Part shown: piece by piece, positions 21,945 through 35,043 of the stretch | Position numbering within the stretch: the stretch's first letter is position 1 | How the letters are laid out: the number at the start of each line of letters is the position of its first letter | Source: Megalobrama amblycephala | Lineage: Eukaryota > Chordata > Actinopteri > Cypriniformes > Xenocyprididae | Direction of reading: 5' to 3' | Assembly: GCF_018812025.1 (NCBI RefSeq) | Contig: NC_063052.1 | Span: forward strand, 27,448,354 to 27,512,353 | Length of the DNA: 64,000 nt | The notes under the pieces: generated by a model | The model's input: only the letters and a program-made list of their open reading frames with translations | Databases searched by the model: none | What the model was told of the DNA's origin: nothing | Translations under genes and position numbers: made by a program

Positions 21945-22147
21945 CAACACACACAGAGATTTGTTTTGCTATCAAAGTGAGGACATTCCATTGGAGGTTT
22001 TTATACTGTACAAACTGTACATTTTATCCCCCTACACTACCCCTGCCCCTAAACCTACCCATCACACAAAACCTTCTGCATTTTTACATTTTAATAAAAC
22101 ATTGTTTAGTATGTTTTTAAAGCTATATTAAATATGAGGACTGATGT
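21945..22147. mobile_element. MITE fragment (TATACTGTACAAACTGTA family)
   Basis: Shares GGTTTTTATACTGTACAAAC and CCCTAAACCTACCC with the copy at 34,668-34,950, and ends near GAGGAC on both sides. This family often sits next to (CA)n tracts, as at 25.35 and 34.65 kb. Confidence 0.6.
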
Positions 22148-22432
22148 TTAGAAATCAGAATCAGAATCAGAAAGAGCTTTATTGCCAGGTATGTTGTTTA
22201 AACATACTAGGAATTAGTGACAGAAGCTCCACAGTGCAACAGAGTGACAGCGACAAGACAAGACACATGATAAAAAGAATAAAATAATAATATACAAATT
22301 TACAAGATAGACAAAGTGCAAAAAAAGCAAAAAACAATATATATTATAGACAATCGTATGTACAGTTATGTGTGAGATATAAATAAGTGTTTAAGTAAAT
22401 AATTTGTAATAGTGTTGTGTGTTCCGTGTTTG

Positions 22433-24715
22433 TCAAGTGTTCATGAGATGGATTGCTTGAGGGAAGAAACTGTTCCTGTGTCTGGTCGTTCTGGTGTTCA
22501 GAGCTCTGTAGCGTCGACCGGATGGCAACAGTTCAAAGAGGGAGTGTGCTGGATGTGAGGGGTCCAGAGTGATCTTCTTTGCCCTTTTTCTCACTCTGGC
22601 TAGGTACAGTTCTTGGAGAGTGGGGAGGGTTGTACCAATGATTCGCTCAGCAGACCGGACTAACCTCTGTAGTCTTCTGACGTCAGATTTGGTAGCTGAG
22701 CTGAACCAGACGGTAATTGAAGTGCAAAGGATGGATTCAATGATGGCAGAGTAGAACTGTTTCAGCAGCTCCTGTGGCAGGTTGAACTTCCTCAGCTGGC
22801 GAAGGAAGTACAACCTCTGCTGGGCCTTTTTCACAATGGACTCAATGTGGTTGTCCCACTTCAGGACCTGGGAGATGGTGGTGCCCAGGAACCTGAATGA
22901 CTCCACTGCAGTCACAGTGCTGTTCATGATGGTGAGTGGGGGAAGAGCAGGGGGGTTTCTCCTGAAGTCCACGATCACCTGCACTGTCTTGAGCGTGTTG
23001 AGCTCCAGGTTGTTAAGACTGCACAAGACAGCCAACTGTTCAACCTCCAGTCTGTAAGCAGACTCGTCACCATCCCGGATGAGGCCGATCAGTGTGGTGT
23101 CATCCGCAAACTTCAGGAGCTTGACAGAGGGGTCTTTAGAGGTGCAGTCGTTGGTGTAGAGGGAGAAGAGCAGTGGGGAGAGAAAACAGGCCTGAGGGGC
23201 GCCAGTGCTGATGGTGAGGGTGCTGGATGAGAATTTTCCCAGCCTCACTAGCTGCTGCCTGTCTGTCAGGAAGCTGGTGATCCACTGACAGACAGAGGTG
23301 GGCATGGAGAGCTGAGTTAGTTTGGGCTGGAGGAGTGATGGGACGATGGTGTTAAAAGCAGAGCTGAAGTCCACAAACAGGATCCTCACATAAGACCCTG
23401 GTCTGTCCAGATGCTGGAGAACATAATGCAGTCCCACATTGACTGCATCATCCACAGACCTGTTTGCTCGGTAAGCAAACTGCAGGGGGTCCAGTAAGGG
23501 TCCGGTGATGTCCTTCAGATAAGCCAGAACCAGTCTTTCAAATGACTTCATGGCCACAGACATTAGAGCCACAGGTCTGTAGTCATTCAGTCCAGTAATT
23601 TTGGGTTTCTTTGGGACGGGGATGATGGTGGAGCGTTTGAAGCATGAGGGGACTTTGCACAGCTCCAGTGATCTGTTGAAGATCAGTGTGAAGATGGGGG
23701 CCAGCTGGTCAGCGCAGGTTTTCAGATAGGCTGGTGAAACACTGTCTGGGCCTGGTGCCTTTCTTCTCTTGTTCTTTCTGAAGACCTGGCGCACCTGAAT
23801 TGCAGGTGTGGGGGAGACGGGGGTTGTTGGAGGTGTGAATGGTGTTTTTTCAAACCTGCAATAAAACTCATTCAGATCGTCTGCCAGTTGTTGATTCTCC
23901 ACAGAGATGGGGGATGGTGTCTTGTAGTTGGTGATGTCTTTCAGACCTTTCCACACTGAAGCTGTGTCATTAGAAGAGAACTGATTCCGAAGTTTATCAG
24001 AATAATTCCTCTTTGCCACTCTGATCTCCTTTTCCAGTGTGTATTTGGCCTGTTTGTACAAGACTCTGTCCCCTTTTCTGTGAGCATCTTCTTTGGCCTG
24101 ACGGAGCTGGCTGAGTTTTGCAGTGAACCAGGGTTTGTCGTTGTTGTAAGTTAAATGAGTCTTTGTAGGAATGCACAAATCCTCACAGAAACTGATATAT
24201 GAAGTTACAGTCTCTGTGAGCTCGTCCAGATCGGTGGCAGCAGCTTCAAAAACACTCCAATCAGTCCATTCGAAACAGGCTTGTAAAGCCCGCTCTGTTT
24301 CGGTGGTCCATCTCTTTACAGTCCTTGCTACAGGTTTAGCTGATTTCAGTTTCTGCCTGTAGGTCAGTATGAGATGAACTAGACAGTGATCAGAGAGCCC
24401 CAAAGCTGCCCGTGGGACAGAGTGATATGCATCCTTTATTGCTGTATAACAGTGATCCAGTGTATTACTGTCTCTGGTGGGACAAGTAACATGCTGTCTG
24501 TATTTGGGCAGTTCACGTGAGAGAACCGCGTTATTAAAGTCCCCGAGAATGATTAGAACAGAGTCAGCGAGTATCTGCAAAGCCGAGCTCATGTGCGCTT
24601 GAGGAGGAATGTAGACACTCACCAGAATGAACGAGCAAAACTCCCGTGGCGAATAGAACGGCTTGCAGTTAATGAAGAGTGTTTCAAGATCTGGACAGCA
24701 CATCTTCTTTAACAC
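22433..24715 (-). CDS. L2-type LINE endonuclease-reverse transcriptase (main ORF, 760 aa)
   Basis: This protein nicks chromosomal DNA and copies LINE RNA at the nick. The first ATG of the intact frame is used here, but the real protein starts further upstream: the frame is open back to about 24,820, where a shift separates it from the N-terminal piece. Visible parts: C-terminal half of the AP-endonuclease (ILGDFNN at residues 57-62, GLSDH at 106-110); RT fingers (RRKAPGPDSVSPAYLK, 317-332); NDYRPVALMSV (377-387); catalytic FVDFSSAF (447-454) and FADD (536-539); thumb (NNLELNTLKT); and the C-terminal LFELLPSGRRYRAL. The catalytic aspartates are intact. The segment APQACFLSP (506-514) departs from the usual PQGCVLSP. 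Only the frameshifts and this change argue against activity. Confidence 0.88.
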   Translation of the reverse strand: MLKKMCCPDLETLFINCKPFYSPREFCSFILVSVYIPPQAHMSSALQILADSVLIILGDFNNAVLSRELPKYRQHVTCPTRDSNTLDHCYTAIKDAYHSVPRAALGLSDHCLVHLILTYRQKLKSAKPVARTVKRWTTETERALQACFEWTDWSVFEAAATDLDELTETVTSYISFCEDLCIPTKTHLTYNNDKPWFTAKLSQLRQAKEDAHRKGDRVLYKQAKYTLEKEIRVAKRNYSDKLRNQFSSNDTASVWKGLKDITNYKTPSPISVENQQLADDLNEFYCRFEKTPFTPPTTPVSPTPAIQVRQVFRKNKRRKAPGPDSVSPAYLKTCADQLAPIFTLIFNRSLELCKVPSCFKRSTIIPVPKKPKITGLNDYRPVALMSVAMKSFERLVLAYLKDITGPLLDPLQFAYRANRSVDDAVNVGLHYVLQHLDRPGSYVRILFVDFSSAFNTIVPSLLQPKLTQLSMPTSVCQWITSFLTDRQQLVRLGKFSSSTLTISTGAPQACFLSPLLFSLYTNDCTSKDPSVKLLKFADDTTLIGLIRDGDESAYRLEVEQLAVLCSLNNLELNTLKTVQVIVDFRRNPPALPPLTIMNSTVTAVESFRFLGTTISQVLKWDNHIESIVKKAQQRLYFLRQLRKFNLPQELLKQFYSAIIESILCTSITVWFSSATKSDVRRLQRLVRSAERIIGTTLPTLQELYLARVRKRAKKITLDPSHPAHSLFELLPSGRRYRALNTRTTRHRNSFFPQAIHLMNT

Positions 24716-24803
24716 CGTTACATCTGAACACCACCTTTCGTTTATGTAAAAGCACGTCCCGCCGCCGCGCGATTTCCCTGTTGATTCTGCGTCGCGATCT
24801 GAC

Positions 24804-25249
24804 CTAAACAGCTGAAAGACTTAACACGCTATCCGGAATGGCGTTGTTCAGCCAGGTTTCCGTGAAGCACAGAGCAGCCGAGTTCGCAAAATCCTTATTT
24901 GTCCGGGAGAGCAGAAGGAGTTCGTCCGTTTTGTTGGGCAGAGAGCGGAGATTCGCCAGATGGATGCTAGGCAGCAGCGTTCTTAATCCGCGCTGTCTGA
25001 GCTTCACGAGGGATGCCTGAAGCGTCTAAACAGCGCTGCTGCTCCGCTGACTACAACATTCAACAAAACGTCTGAATAATCGAAATCCGGTAAAAGATTT
25101 TGTGGTGTGTACTGCCGAATGTTCAGCAGTTCATCCCTGGTAAAACTGATGGTGTTTGAAAAACAGAAAACAGGAAAAACTAACAAAAACAGAACAAACA
25201 CTGAAGAGCTAAGCACTGTGGCTGCCATGCGCGGCGCCATCTTGATCAC
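24804..25249 (-). pseudogene. LINE ORF N-terminal part, frameshifted
   Basis: Two short minus-strand frames carry the missing N-terminus. At 25,249-25,004 there is a signal-like hydrophobic start (SSSVFVLFLLVFPVFCF) and a basic tail. At 25,007-24,804 the endonuclease opens with LPSIHLANLRSLPNKTDELL and reaches LCFTETWLNNAIPDSVL, the first catalytic Glu region. One shift near 25,010-25,030 joins the two. Another near 24,815-24,825 joins to the main ORF, whose open frame begins FQLFRSDRDAESTGKSRGGG. The copy is thus two small indels from an open ORF. Confidence 0.75.
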
Positions 25250-25270
25250 AATATCAAGATGGCGCCGCGT
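25229..25270. promoter_or_regulatory. palindrome with paired CAAGATGGCGCC motifs at the LINE 5' end
   Basis: CGCGGCGCCATCTTGAT and its inverse flank a loop of about 5 bases. AAGATGGC matches the core of YY1-type sites that lie in the 5' regions of some other LINEs (established for mammalian L1). Its role here is inference. Confidence 0.45.
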
Positions 25271-25294
25271 TTACGTTGATCGTTTACGTTGTAA

Positions 25295-25350
25295 TACCAG
25301 TGTAATGACCATGTCATTATACAAATGTGTCCTCATAAATCACAAAAACG

Positions 25351-25389
<39 letters not shown>

Positions 25390-25390
25390 C
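25295..25390. repeat. MITE end plus (CA)n microsatellite
   Basis: ATGTGTCCTCATAAATCACAA is the outer end of the family seen at 21.9 and 34.7 kb. It is followed by a (CA)n run at 25,353-25,387. Confidence 0.6.
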
Positions 25391-26920
<1,530 letters not shown>

Positions 26921-27075
26921 TCAGAAACCTGTCCTAGGGATCCCCCGCCACTGAATATTTTCACAATATTTTATTGTCTCCCTCATCTAACACACCTGAT
27001 TCAAATCATTAGGTCATTAGTAGAGACTGAAAAACTCAAAATGGGTGTGTCTGATAAGAGAGCCATCTATACAAA
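26921..27075. mobile_element. hAT-type MITE fragment (CAGTGTTTCAGAAACC end)
   Basis: Begins CAGTGTTTCAGAAACCTG and shares ATCTAACACACCTGATTCAA and ATTAGTAGAGACT with the copy at 29,004-29,175, which lies in the other orientation. The second end is missing. Confidence 0.6.
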
Positions 27076-27409
27076 TCTCTATATCAAATCTCAAATATCT
27101 ATACAAATAAATTCTAAACAAATATTAAAACTAAAGCAGTTGTGGAAGATATTGTTTTAACAATAAAACAACAATAACAATATGCCTGTAACAATTATCT
27201 TAGAACTTGCATTCAGTAAGTAAATACTGCAAGCTCTGCAAATCAATATTTAAGAGATATTATGAATTTTATATCTGGATCTGTGCCTTGGCTCTGCACT
27301 TTAATAGTTTCCATGGTGACTCAGTTATATCTGGAATGCTGAACAGAATATTTGGAAGTATTTGTCTTATAAACTCATGAGCCAGAAATGGCACAATAAG
27401 CTAAATAAG
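27076..27409. other. no recognisable feature
   Basis: AT-rich spacer. Confidence 0.4.
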
Positions 27410-27417
27410 CTATAAAT

Positions 27418-28467
27418 TAGGGGTGCAATGGTTCTCGGTTAAAAATCGAACCGTACCGTTCTCCACTTATGGTTCGGCACGCACTTGCGCCGCGGTTCAT
27501 TTCGAATGACAACACATCTATGTGGTTTGTTGAAAATATCAACGTGTAAAACAGACAGAGTTCGGATAATGTAGTTTCAGTTGATGAATACGTATTCTGG
27601 TTTCCCAAAATGTTACAACAGCGATGATGAAAAAGCATGAACAAAACTGTCACTCTCTGTAAACTTGGTTCACAGTGAGTGCCGTATGCTTAAATATGAT
27701 CAGTCATTTACGGTGTGATCACCCGGGTGTTGATGGCACACGAGCGCGGGTGAGACCTGAACAGTGCACGTTGCTATCTGTGTTTAAACTAAACTAATTT
27801 AAATGTTCAAGAGCAAGACGCGAAAGAGAAACTCGCACGTGCTGTGAGAAGATTTGTGTGTGCGCTCATCTGAAGCGTGCACGCCCTTTATCTCAGACAT
27901 TGTGCAAATATGGAGATCTCTTTCAAGTCATGCATTTGAATGGATAAATTCACACAAAAATTATGTCAACATGCCCGTCTTGGCAAGTATCCTAACAAAC
28001 ATAGTTGGTTATGTCTTGAGTGAACGTATAACAGTCGAAAAAGAGTTAAGACAACCCATGTGTAACAGTACTGGATCGTGCATTATGTCTTAAAGGGAAA
28101 GAAGCCTATTCCTGCTGTCTGTGTTTTTAATTTTAATTAAAGAACAAATGACAAAGAAATCACTCACAGCTCACAGTGAAGATAACATGCAGTGTTATTT
28201 TATATTTGATTATTTTATTCATTTTCTGTACCTGAAAACTACTCTTAGATACCTGGAAAGTACTGTTTATTTTATTTGATTCTTTGCTCTATTGTATTGA
28301 TTTGTGCTGCTGCTTGTAGTTTGATTATTTGTTATTATTTTCTTTATTTTTATTTGACAGTAGTCCTTTTTTCTCTGAACATAGCACATACCGAACCGTA
28401 CTGAAACCGTGAGCCTAAAACCAAGATATAAACCGAACCGTGAACAATTTGAACCGTTGCACCCCTA
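27418..28467. mobile_element. nonautonomous hAT element, perfect 8-bp TSD CTATAAAT
   Basis: The left end TAGGGGTGCAATGGTTC and the reversed right end TAGGGGTGCAACGGTTC are near-identical inverted repeats. CTATAAAT flanks both sides (27,410-27,417 and 28,468-28,475). Subterminal GAACCGTACCG and CCGAACCGT motifs repeat at both ends. At 1,050 bp it has no transposase. A shorter relative with the same ends is at 54,732-55,148. Confidence 0.92.
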
Positions 28468-28475
28468 CTATAAAT

Positions 28476-29003
28476 GAATAAAAGCATTCATGTTCAAGTA
28501 TAATCCTTAAAATGACAATCATTTGATCAAATGAATCGTGGGTTGCTCTACATTATGAACACAATTATTGAAGTTTTTCTTGGGCTTCTTCCAAAGAAGC
28601 CTTTTTAAAGAAACTGACAGTAGAAGAGTTGGCAAGTTTGTGCATGCTTTATGGCCTCAGAATGCCTGATGTAATTAAAACGATACGCTGGCATCTAATT
28701 TCTTTCACTTTTGATTACTGATCCCAGTCCTGCATCTGGACTTGCATCATAAACAAATGCTGTCGGATTTGTATCTGGATGTATTTTCACACTCAGTTTG
28801 ATTGCACAATTGCACAGTCAATTCCACACACAGTAGACGCTGTCATCCACTGTATCAATTAATTTCAAATAAATATGTAAGTTTATGCACAGTACAGTAT
28901 AACGAGAATGAGATTTTATGCTAATATGAATTAGGAAGGGGATGCTTAATTGTCATGGAAATAATGTCACAATGCAAAAAAAATCTTTGAAATTTCTTAC
29001 ATC
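28476..29003. other. no recognisable feature
   Basis: AT-rich spacer. Confidence 0.4.
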
Positions 29004-29175
29004 AGTGGTTTCCAACCACGTTTCTGGAGGCCCCCCAACACTGCATATTTTGTATCTCTCTTTTGTCTGACACACCCATTTCAAGTCTTGGAGTCTCTAC
29101 TAATGAGCTGATCATCTGAATCAAGTGTGTTTGATAAAGGAGACATGGAAAACATGCAGTGTTGGGGGATCACCA
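29004..29175. mobile_element. hAT-type MITE (CAGTGGTTTCCAACC end), right end decayed
   Basis: CCCCCCAACACTGCATATTTT near the left and GCAGTGTTGGGGGATCACC near the right are inverted copies. The outer right repeat after GGGGGATCACC is lost. Same family as 26,921-27,075. Confidence 0.65.
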
Positions 29176-29451
29176 AAATAGATAACATTAAAGCTCCAGA
29201 GATATATGTCACATTTAGTCTATAATCAAAATGACTTTTAGTTTACATTGTTTCTGTTTGCACTTCCTGTGTTTTTTCTTGCCATGGTTTCTGATTATGT
29301 TGTGTCTCGTTTAGTTGCTTGGTTTCTCTGAATATTTAAAGCCCAGTGTTTCAGTCCGTCCTTTGTCGGTTATTGTCTTAGTGTTTTTGGCTAAGCTGTT
29401 TTGTTTGTGTTACCCATTTGATTGGTCTCCTTCTTGGATTATCATATTTCA

Positions 29452-29489
<38 letters not shown>

Positions 29490-29745
29490 GTACTTAGATC
29501 CATATCTTAACTACTTCTTCATTCCCACAATGTAACAAATATGGCATTTATACAGGACTGGCAGGAAATTTGCATTAATACACCTTCGTTCTACATTTTA
29601 TGTGGTTTATTTTGATAGGTGAACTGTCTTTGTAGTGAGAGGGAAAGCTATGGAAAGCTTTTTTTGCACCTCTGCTGGGTGTGTTCTTAAACATTAACGT
29701 TAGAGAAAGACAACCTTACCACTACAAATCGCTATTTTTCTGCAC
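29176..29745. other. no recognisable gene; poly-A tract
   Basis: Contains a run of about 32 A at 29,455-29,486, possibly the tail of a lost retroposed copy. The 60-residue frame before it has no domain. Confidence 0.4.
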
Positions 29746-29749
29746 TTAA

Positions 29750-30607
29750 AGCTACAGTAGGGAGTTTTTAGAAAACGTTGACTTAGCCTGAAAATTTGAA
29801 CAAGCACAACTCACAGGTCACTCCCCCTTGCTCTATGCTGCGCTACAGCCCTCCCTCCACAGCTCCTCCCCCATCACAACGGAGCCTGCCATGAACACGA
29901 GAGTTTTGACACTGAGTCAATGGGCTCCGATGAGGAATTCACACCCACAGCAACTTCGAGGAGTCAACGGGCGGGGAGAAGAGGAAGCCGTGGTGTGCGC
30001 GGAGCATCAGGCAGGGGATGGGCAGGCCTGTTTTGAAATTATCTTAGTTGTGTAGTTCTTAAAAAATGAAACAAATCAAGCAGGGATACTTACTTGTCAA
30101 GCAGAAATGTGGCTAACTCTGCATTGGTTTTTAATCCTTTCAGGACACGTAGCTCCCTCCACCTCGGAAAAGCCGCTCCGATATTTACCCTCGTTTTATT
30201 TCGGGCTCTATCTAATTCTTTCTTTTTGGCTTTTTTATCATCGTCATCTGTCTTTTTCCATTTACCCGTCTTTATTTTATGAGCAGGATTGTTTTTCCAC
30301 CATAAGCAAAGCTGCAGCACACCGGTAATCTTGAATTTGAACGCCTGTATGCACTCTGCATGAGAGGGGTGTGATCAGCGCGCACATGAGCTTGATTGAC
30401 ACTGCTAAGACACTCCTCCTGGCTCTGATTGGTTGTTTCTTACCGGGAGAGGTGTATTTCTGCAAATGGCAATAGGACCACTGGGAGGAGCCAGAGGAAC
30501 TTGATTTTTTCACAGATTATCTGTCTCATATTCTACTCTCAGGACATAATGACAGGTTTAACAAATATGTAAAAAATACATTTTTACAAAAGTTACCTAC
30601 TGCAGCT
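29750..30607. mobile_element. TTAA-flanked nonautonomous element with a coding-like fragment
   Basis: The left end AGCTACAGTAGGGAGTTTTT and the reversed right end AGCTGCAGTAGGTAACTTTT are inverted repeats. TTAA flanks both (29,746-29,749 and 30,608-30,611). The interior is less AT-rich than the flanks and contains a minus-strand frame (30,320-30,090) that looks protein-derived. Confidence 0.8.
30090..30320 (-). pseudogene. protein-like fragment carried in the TTAA element
   Basis: The 76-residue minus frame has a Lys/Asp-rich linker (KKTDDDDKKAKKKELDRARN) followed by KTRVNIGAAFPRWRELRVLK and KTNAELATFLLDK. The last 40 residues have the look of a conserved motif common in predicted fish proteins: a basic patch, a WRELR helix, then AELATFLLD. 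I infer a captured gene fragment or a remnant of an autonomous parent. No start, splice site or full domain is evident, and the frame ends inside the element. Confidence 0.4.
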
Positions 30608-30611
30608 TTAA

Positions 30612-32219
30612 CAGGAAAATTTTGCCAAGATATTTTCATAGATGATAGACAAGATGTTATAGAATAATTTAATGAAAACCCAATTTTGACAAAAAAAAAA
30701 AAAACAAACAAAAAAAAACATTGACATTCAACCTATTTTTCGAATTTACTGAAAACGTTCCATCGCGACATCCGACGGATCTTCCCAGACTGCATCACAA
30801 ATGTATGATTAAACTAAGACACCATCCAATATCACAGTCTGAAGTAGACTATGCAGACTATAGGCTAGTAGTAAGTAAATTATGCTTTCTAAGTTTAATA
30901 ATGAGACACTCAGTAGCCACGCAAATGCCAATAACAAGGTTATGCCCTCAGTGGTGAATAACAGTACAAAAAACTCATGACTTTCCCCTGCTGCTCATTC
31001 ACCCACATTGTGACCACCAACAAACACAAACACCCAACTTCAGAATGTCGAGGGACTGATCCCTAATGAAAGTTGAGAGTTTCTACATTTATTACCCCAT
31101 GAAATAAGTGTTTTCCATTTTAATTTTTCTGGATTTTTTCAATGTTTTGATAACAATTTGATAATTCAATTGAAATCATACAATTTCAACAATTTAATAA
31201 TTCATTAAAATTTTAAATAGTGCCCAATAAAAATTTGTATTTTTATTTTTTTGTCAGAAATTCTGTCCGTTTTAATTTTTAATTTTTTAATTTATGATTT
31301 ATTACAAATATATTATCCAAAATGGTGGTAATCAAACAAATGCATAAAATTTTAACTATTTACAGTAATTCATATTTTAAAATGTAATCAAATTACATTT
31401 GAACAATTTTTGGCAAAAAAGTAATGTGCAACAGCGGTTTACTGTTTAAATTAACATGGATGAAGATATTCCTTAAAAAAAGTTTTAAAGTGCCCCTAAT
31501 ATGGTTTTCGGCTATTACCTTTCATGTTGTTTGTTATATAGCTGTTACAGTTGTTGCAAATGGAGATATTGCACCCAAAAAAAGAAGAACCAATTATGAA
31601 TGGCCTGAAATGATAATTAATTCCAGTCTTACTTCCTGCACAAACTTACATAGATTTTTAACAAATCTGGATAATTCCACCATATGGTCTTCACGTCTGC
31701 TTTGATCTGCCCTCAAACTGTAGTTAGCTATATAGTTTAGTTTGTGTTGCTGACATGTTGACTGTACTGTGTCTGTACAGTGATGTTGATAACGTCAGAT
31801 GATAATACCATGGTACTTTTCCTAGTATACACCATTTGACCATCAGTGGACAGAAATGCATTACATTAGTTACATGTGAGAGCAACAACAACAAAAACAA
31901 CAAAAAGCATTAAGTAATGTGAAAATACAGTGTAGAACAGACTGTGTCCCAAACGATTAAAGACAAGAAAGAACAAGCACAGGCAGCTGTTTATGGTTGC
32001 AGAGCAATGTCACAACTTGCCATACTAATATAGAATTTAGTGTGTGGTCGCAGGTGTGTTTATATTACATATTTCACAATAGCTTTAAATGCAGCTTATC
32101 CAATATTAATGTAGGGTAACACTTTATTTTAAAGTGTCCTTATTAAATATTTTACATGTACTTACCATATTAATAACAGTAAATTGTGTATAATTACAAC
32201 CAAACTAACCCTTACCTAA
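30612..32219. other. no recognisable gene
   Basis: AT-rich with A-rich patches near 30,691-30,720. The 93-residue plus frame at 31,424-31,705 has a hydrophobic middle but no family that I can name. Confidence 0.4.
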
Positions 32220-32385
32220 TAATTATGGCTACTGCCAATGGCTACGTAAACTGTTTGATTACCAACATTTTTATTTTTTTTTAAATATCTTCTTTTGTTT
32301 TCAACAGCAGAAAGAAACTCATGCATGTTTGGAACAACTTGAGGGTAAGTGATGACAAAATGTCCTTTTTTGGTGAACTTTCCCC
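32220..32385. mobile_element. half MITE (same family as 4,967-5,282)
   Basis: ACTGCCAATGGCTACGTAAA, TTCAACAGCAGAAAGAAACTC and TTGGTGAACTT match the right arm of the 5-kb palindrome. The left arm is absent. It abuts the next TTAA element directly. Confidence 0.65.
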
Positions 32386-32389
32386 TTAA

Positions 32390-33224
32390 AGGATTAGTTC
32401 ACTTTCAAATTCAAATTTCCTGATAATTTACTCACCCCCATGTCATCCAAGATGTTCATGTCTTTCTTTCTTCAGTCGAAAAGAAATTAAGGTTTTTGAT
32501 GAAAACATTCCAGGATTTTTCTCCATATAGTGGACTTCAATGGAGCCCAAACGGATGAAGGTCAAAATTACAGTTTCATTGCAGCTTTAAAACGTTCTAC
32601 ATGATCCCAGACGAGGAATAAGGGTCTTATCTAGAGAAACCATTGCTCATTTTCTAAAAAAAAAAAAAAAAATTATGTAAGTTTTAACAATAAATGCTCA
32701 TCTTGAACTAGCTCTCTTCTTCTCTATTAGAATTCCGGCAGTGTAGACACTGCCAAGTGTATTACTGCCCTCCACAGGTTAAAGTTTGAACTAATTGTTA
32801 TATACTTGCACTAGCATATTGTATATAACAATTTAGTTCTAACTTTGACCTGTGGAGGGCAGTAATACACTTAGTCTTCACTGCTGGAATTCTAATAGAG
32901 AAGAAGAAGAAGAGAGCTAGTTCAAGATGAACATTTATGGTTAAAACCTATAAAATTTGTAATTATTATTTATTTTTTTTTTTTTTAGAAAATGGTTTCT
33001 CTAGATAAGACCCTTATTTCTCATCTGGGATTGCTGTAAACTGTAATTTTGACCTTCAACCGTTTGGGCTCCATTGAAGTCCACTATATGGAGAAAAATC
33101 CTGGTATGTTTTTATCAAAAACCTTAATTTCTTTTCGAATGAAGAAAGAAAGACATGAACATCTTGGATGACATGGGGGTGAGTAAATTATCAGGAAATT
33201 TTAATTTGAAAGTGAACTAATCCT
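32390..33224. mobile_element. large TTAA-flanked palindrome (~400-bp arms)
   Basis: The two arms are inverted copies over their whole length: AGGATTAGTTCACTTTCAAA at the left and its inverse at the right, through TCTCCATATAGTGGACTTCAA, CTAGAGAAACCATT and CCTGTGGAGGGCAGTAATAC, with the centre near 32,805. TTAA lies on both sides (32,386-32,389 and 33,225-33,228). No coding capacity. Confidence 0.9.
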
Positions 33225-33228
33225 TTAA

Positions 33229-33547
33229 GACTCGCAGAAACCCTGAACTTTTTGAAAGAGTCAGTTTCTCAACAGAAAAGTGTTAGACATATTTCTAAAC
33301 AAATGGTTAAATTGACATCTTCACCACAAAATATTATTAAACAGAATCCATATTTTGAGATGGAAAGAGATAGATAAAAAAGTGTTTTAATAGTATTTTC
33401 TGAAAGCTACAGGGCAAATACAGGGGCGAAAAAGGGTACACAGTACATGTAATAGAAACATCAATCTACTATTTTATCATTTAAAACCTAACATTAATGG
33501 TTTGCTTGAAAAGTGTGCTTGCGCTGTCTTTTATAAAATAAGAACTG
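33229..33547. other. no recognisable feature
   Basis: AT-rich spacer. Confidence 0.4.
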
Positions 33548-34644
<1,097 letters not shown>

Positions 34645-34950
34645 CACACACACACACACACACACGTTGGTTTTCCATGTTTTATGGGGACATTTCATAG
34701 ACGTAATGGTTTTTATACTGTACAAACTGTATATTCTATCCCCTTACTCTAACCCTACCCCTAAACCCCACAAGTATTGTAATACCAGTAAATTCTGACC
34801 TTGTGGGACATTTTTTTTTTTTTTTTTTTTTTTGGTCCCCATGAGGAAACAAGTTTATAAATCATACAGAATGATCTTTTCTGAAAATCTAAAATATCAG
34901 AAAGTTTTCTGTGATGGGTAGGTTTAGGGGTAGGACATACACTTTGAATT
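34645..34950. mobile_element. (CA)n plus MITE of the TATACTGTACAAACTGTA family
   Basis: A (CA)n run (34,645-34,667) precedes TGGGGACATTTCATAGACG, GGTTTTTATACTGTACAAAC and CCCTACCCCTAAACCCC. The second half carries the inverse (GATGGGTAGGTTTAGGGGTA). A poly-T tract sits between them at 34,809-34,832. Confidence 0.6.
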
Positions 34951-35043
34951 ATATAATCTAAGATAAATCACTAACAATGCACAAAGAATTTGTTACTTGG
35001 TTAATTGGTTATCCGTATCGTAAATTGCAAACAACGTAGAAAC

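Larger units (their letters stand above)
22149..25275 (-). mobile_element. L2-type LINE, near full length
   Basis: Runs on the minus strand from about 25,275 (5' end, with a palindrome containing CAAGATGGCGCC) to 22,149 (3' end). The 3' tail ends GGCAATAAAGCTCTTTCTG followed by short TCTGAT repeats. A short-repeat tail without poly(A) is typical of the L2/CR1 group. The coding region is one endonuclease-reverse transcriptase ORF with two frameshifts, near 25,010 and 24,820. This is one of the best-preserved elements in the window. Confidence 0.85.

Noticed and set aside
27854..28093. a 79-residue gene in the hAT at 27.4 kb
   Set aside because: No domain; inside a nonautonomous element with exact boundaries.
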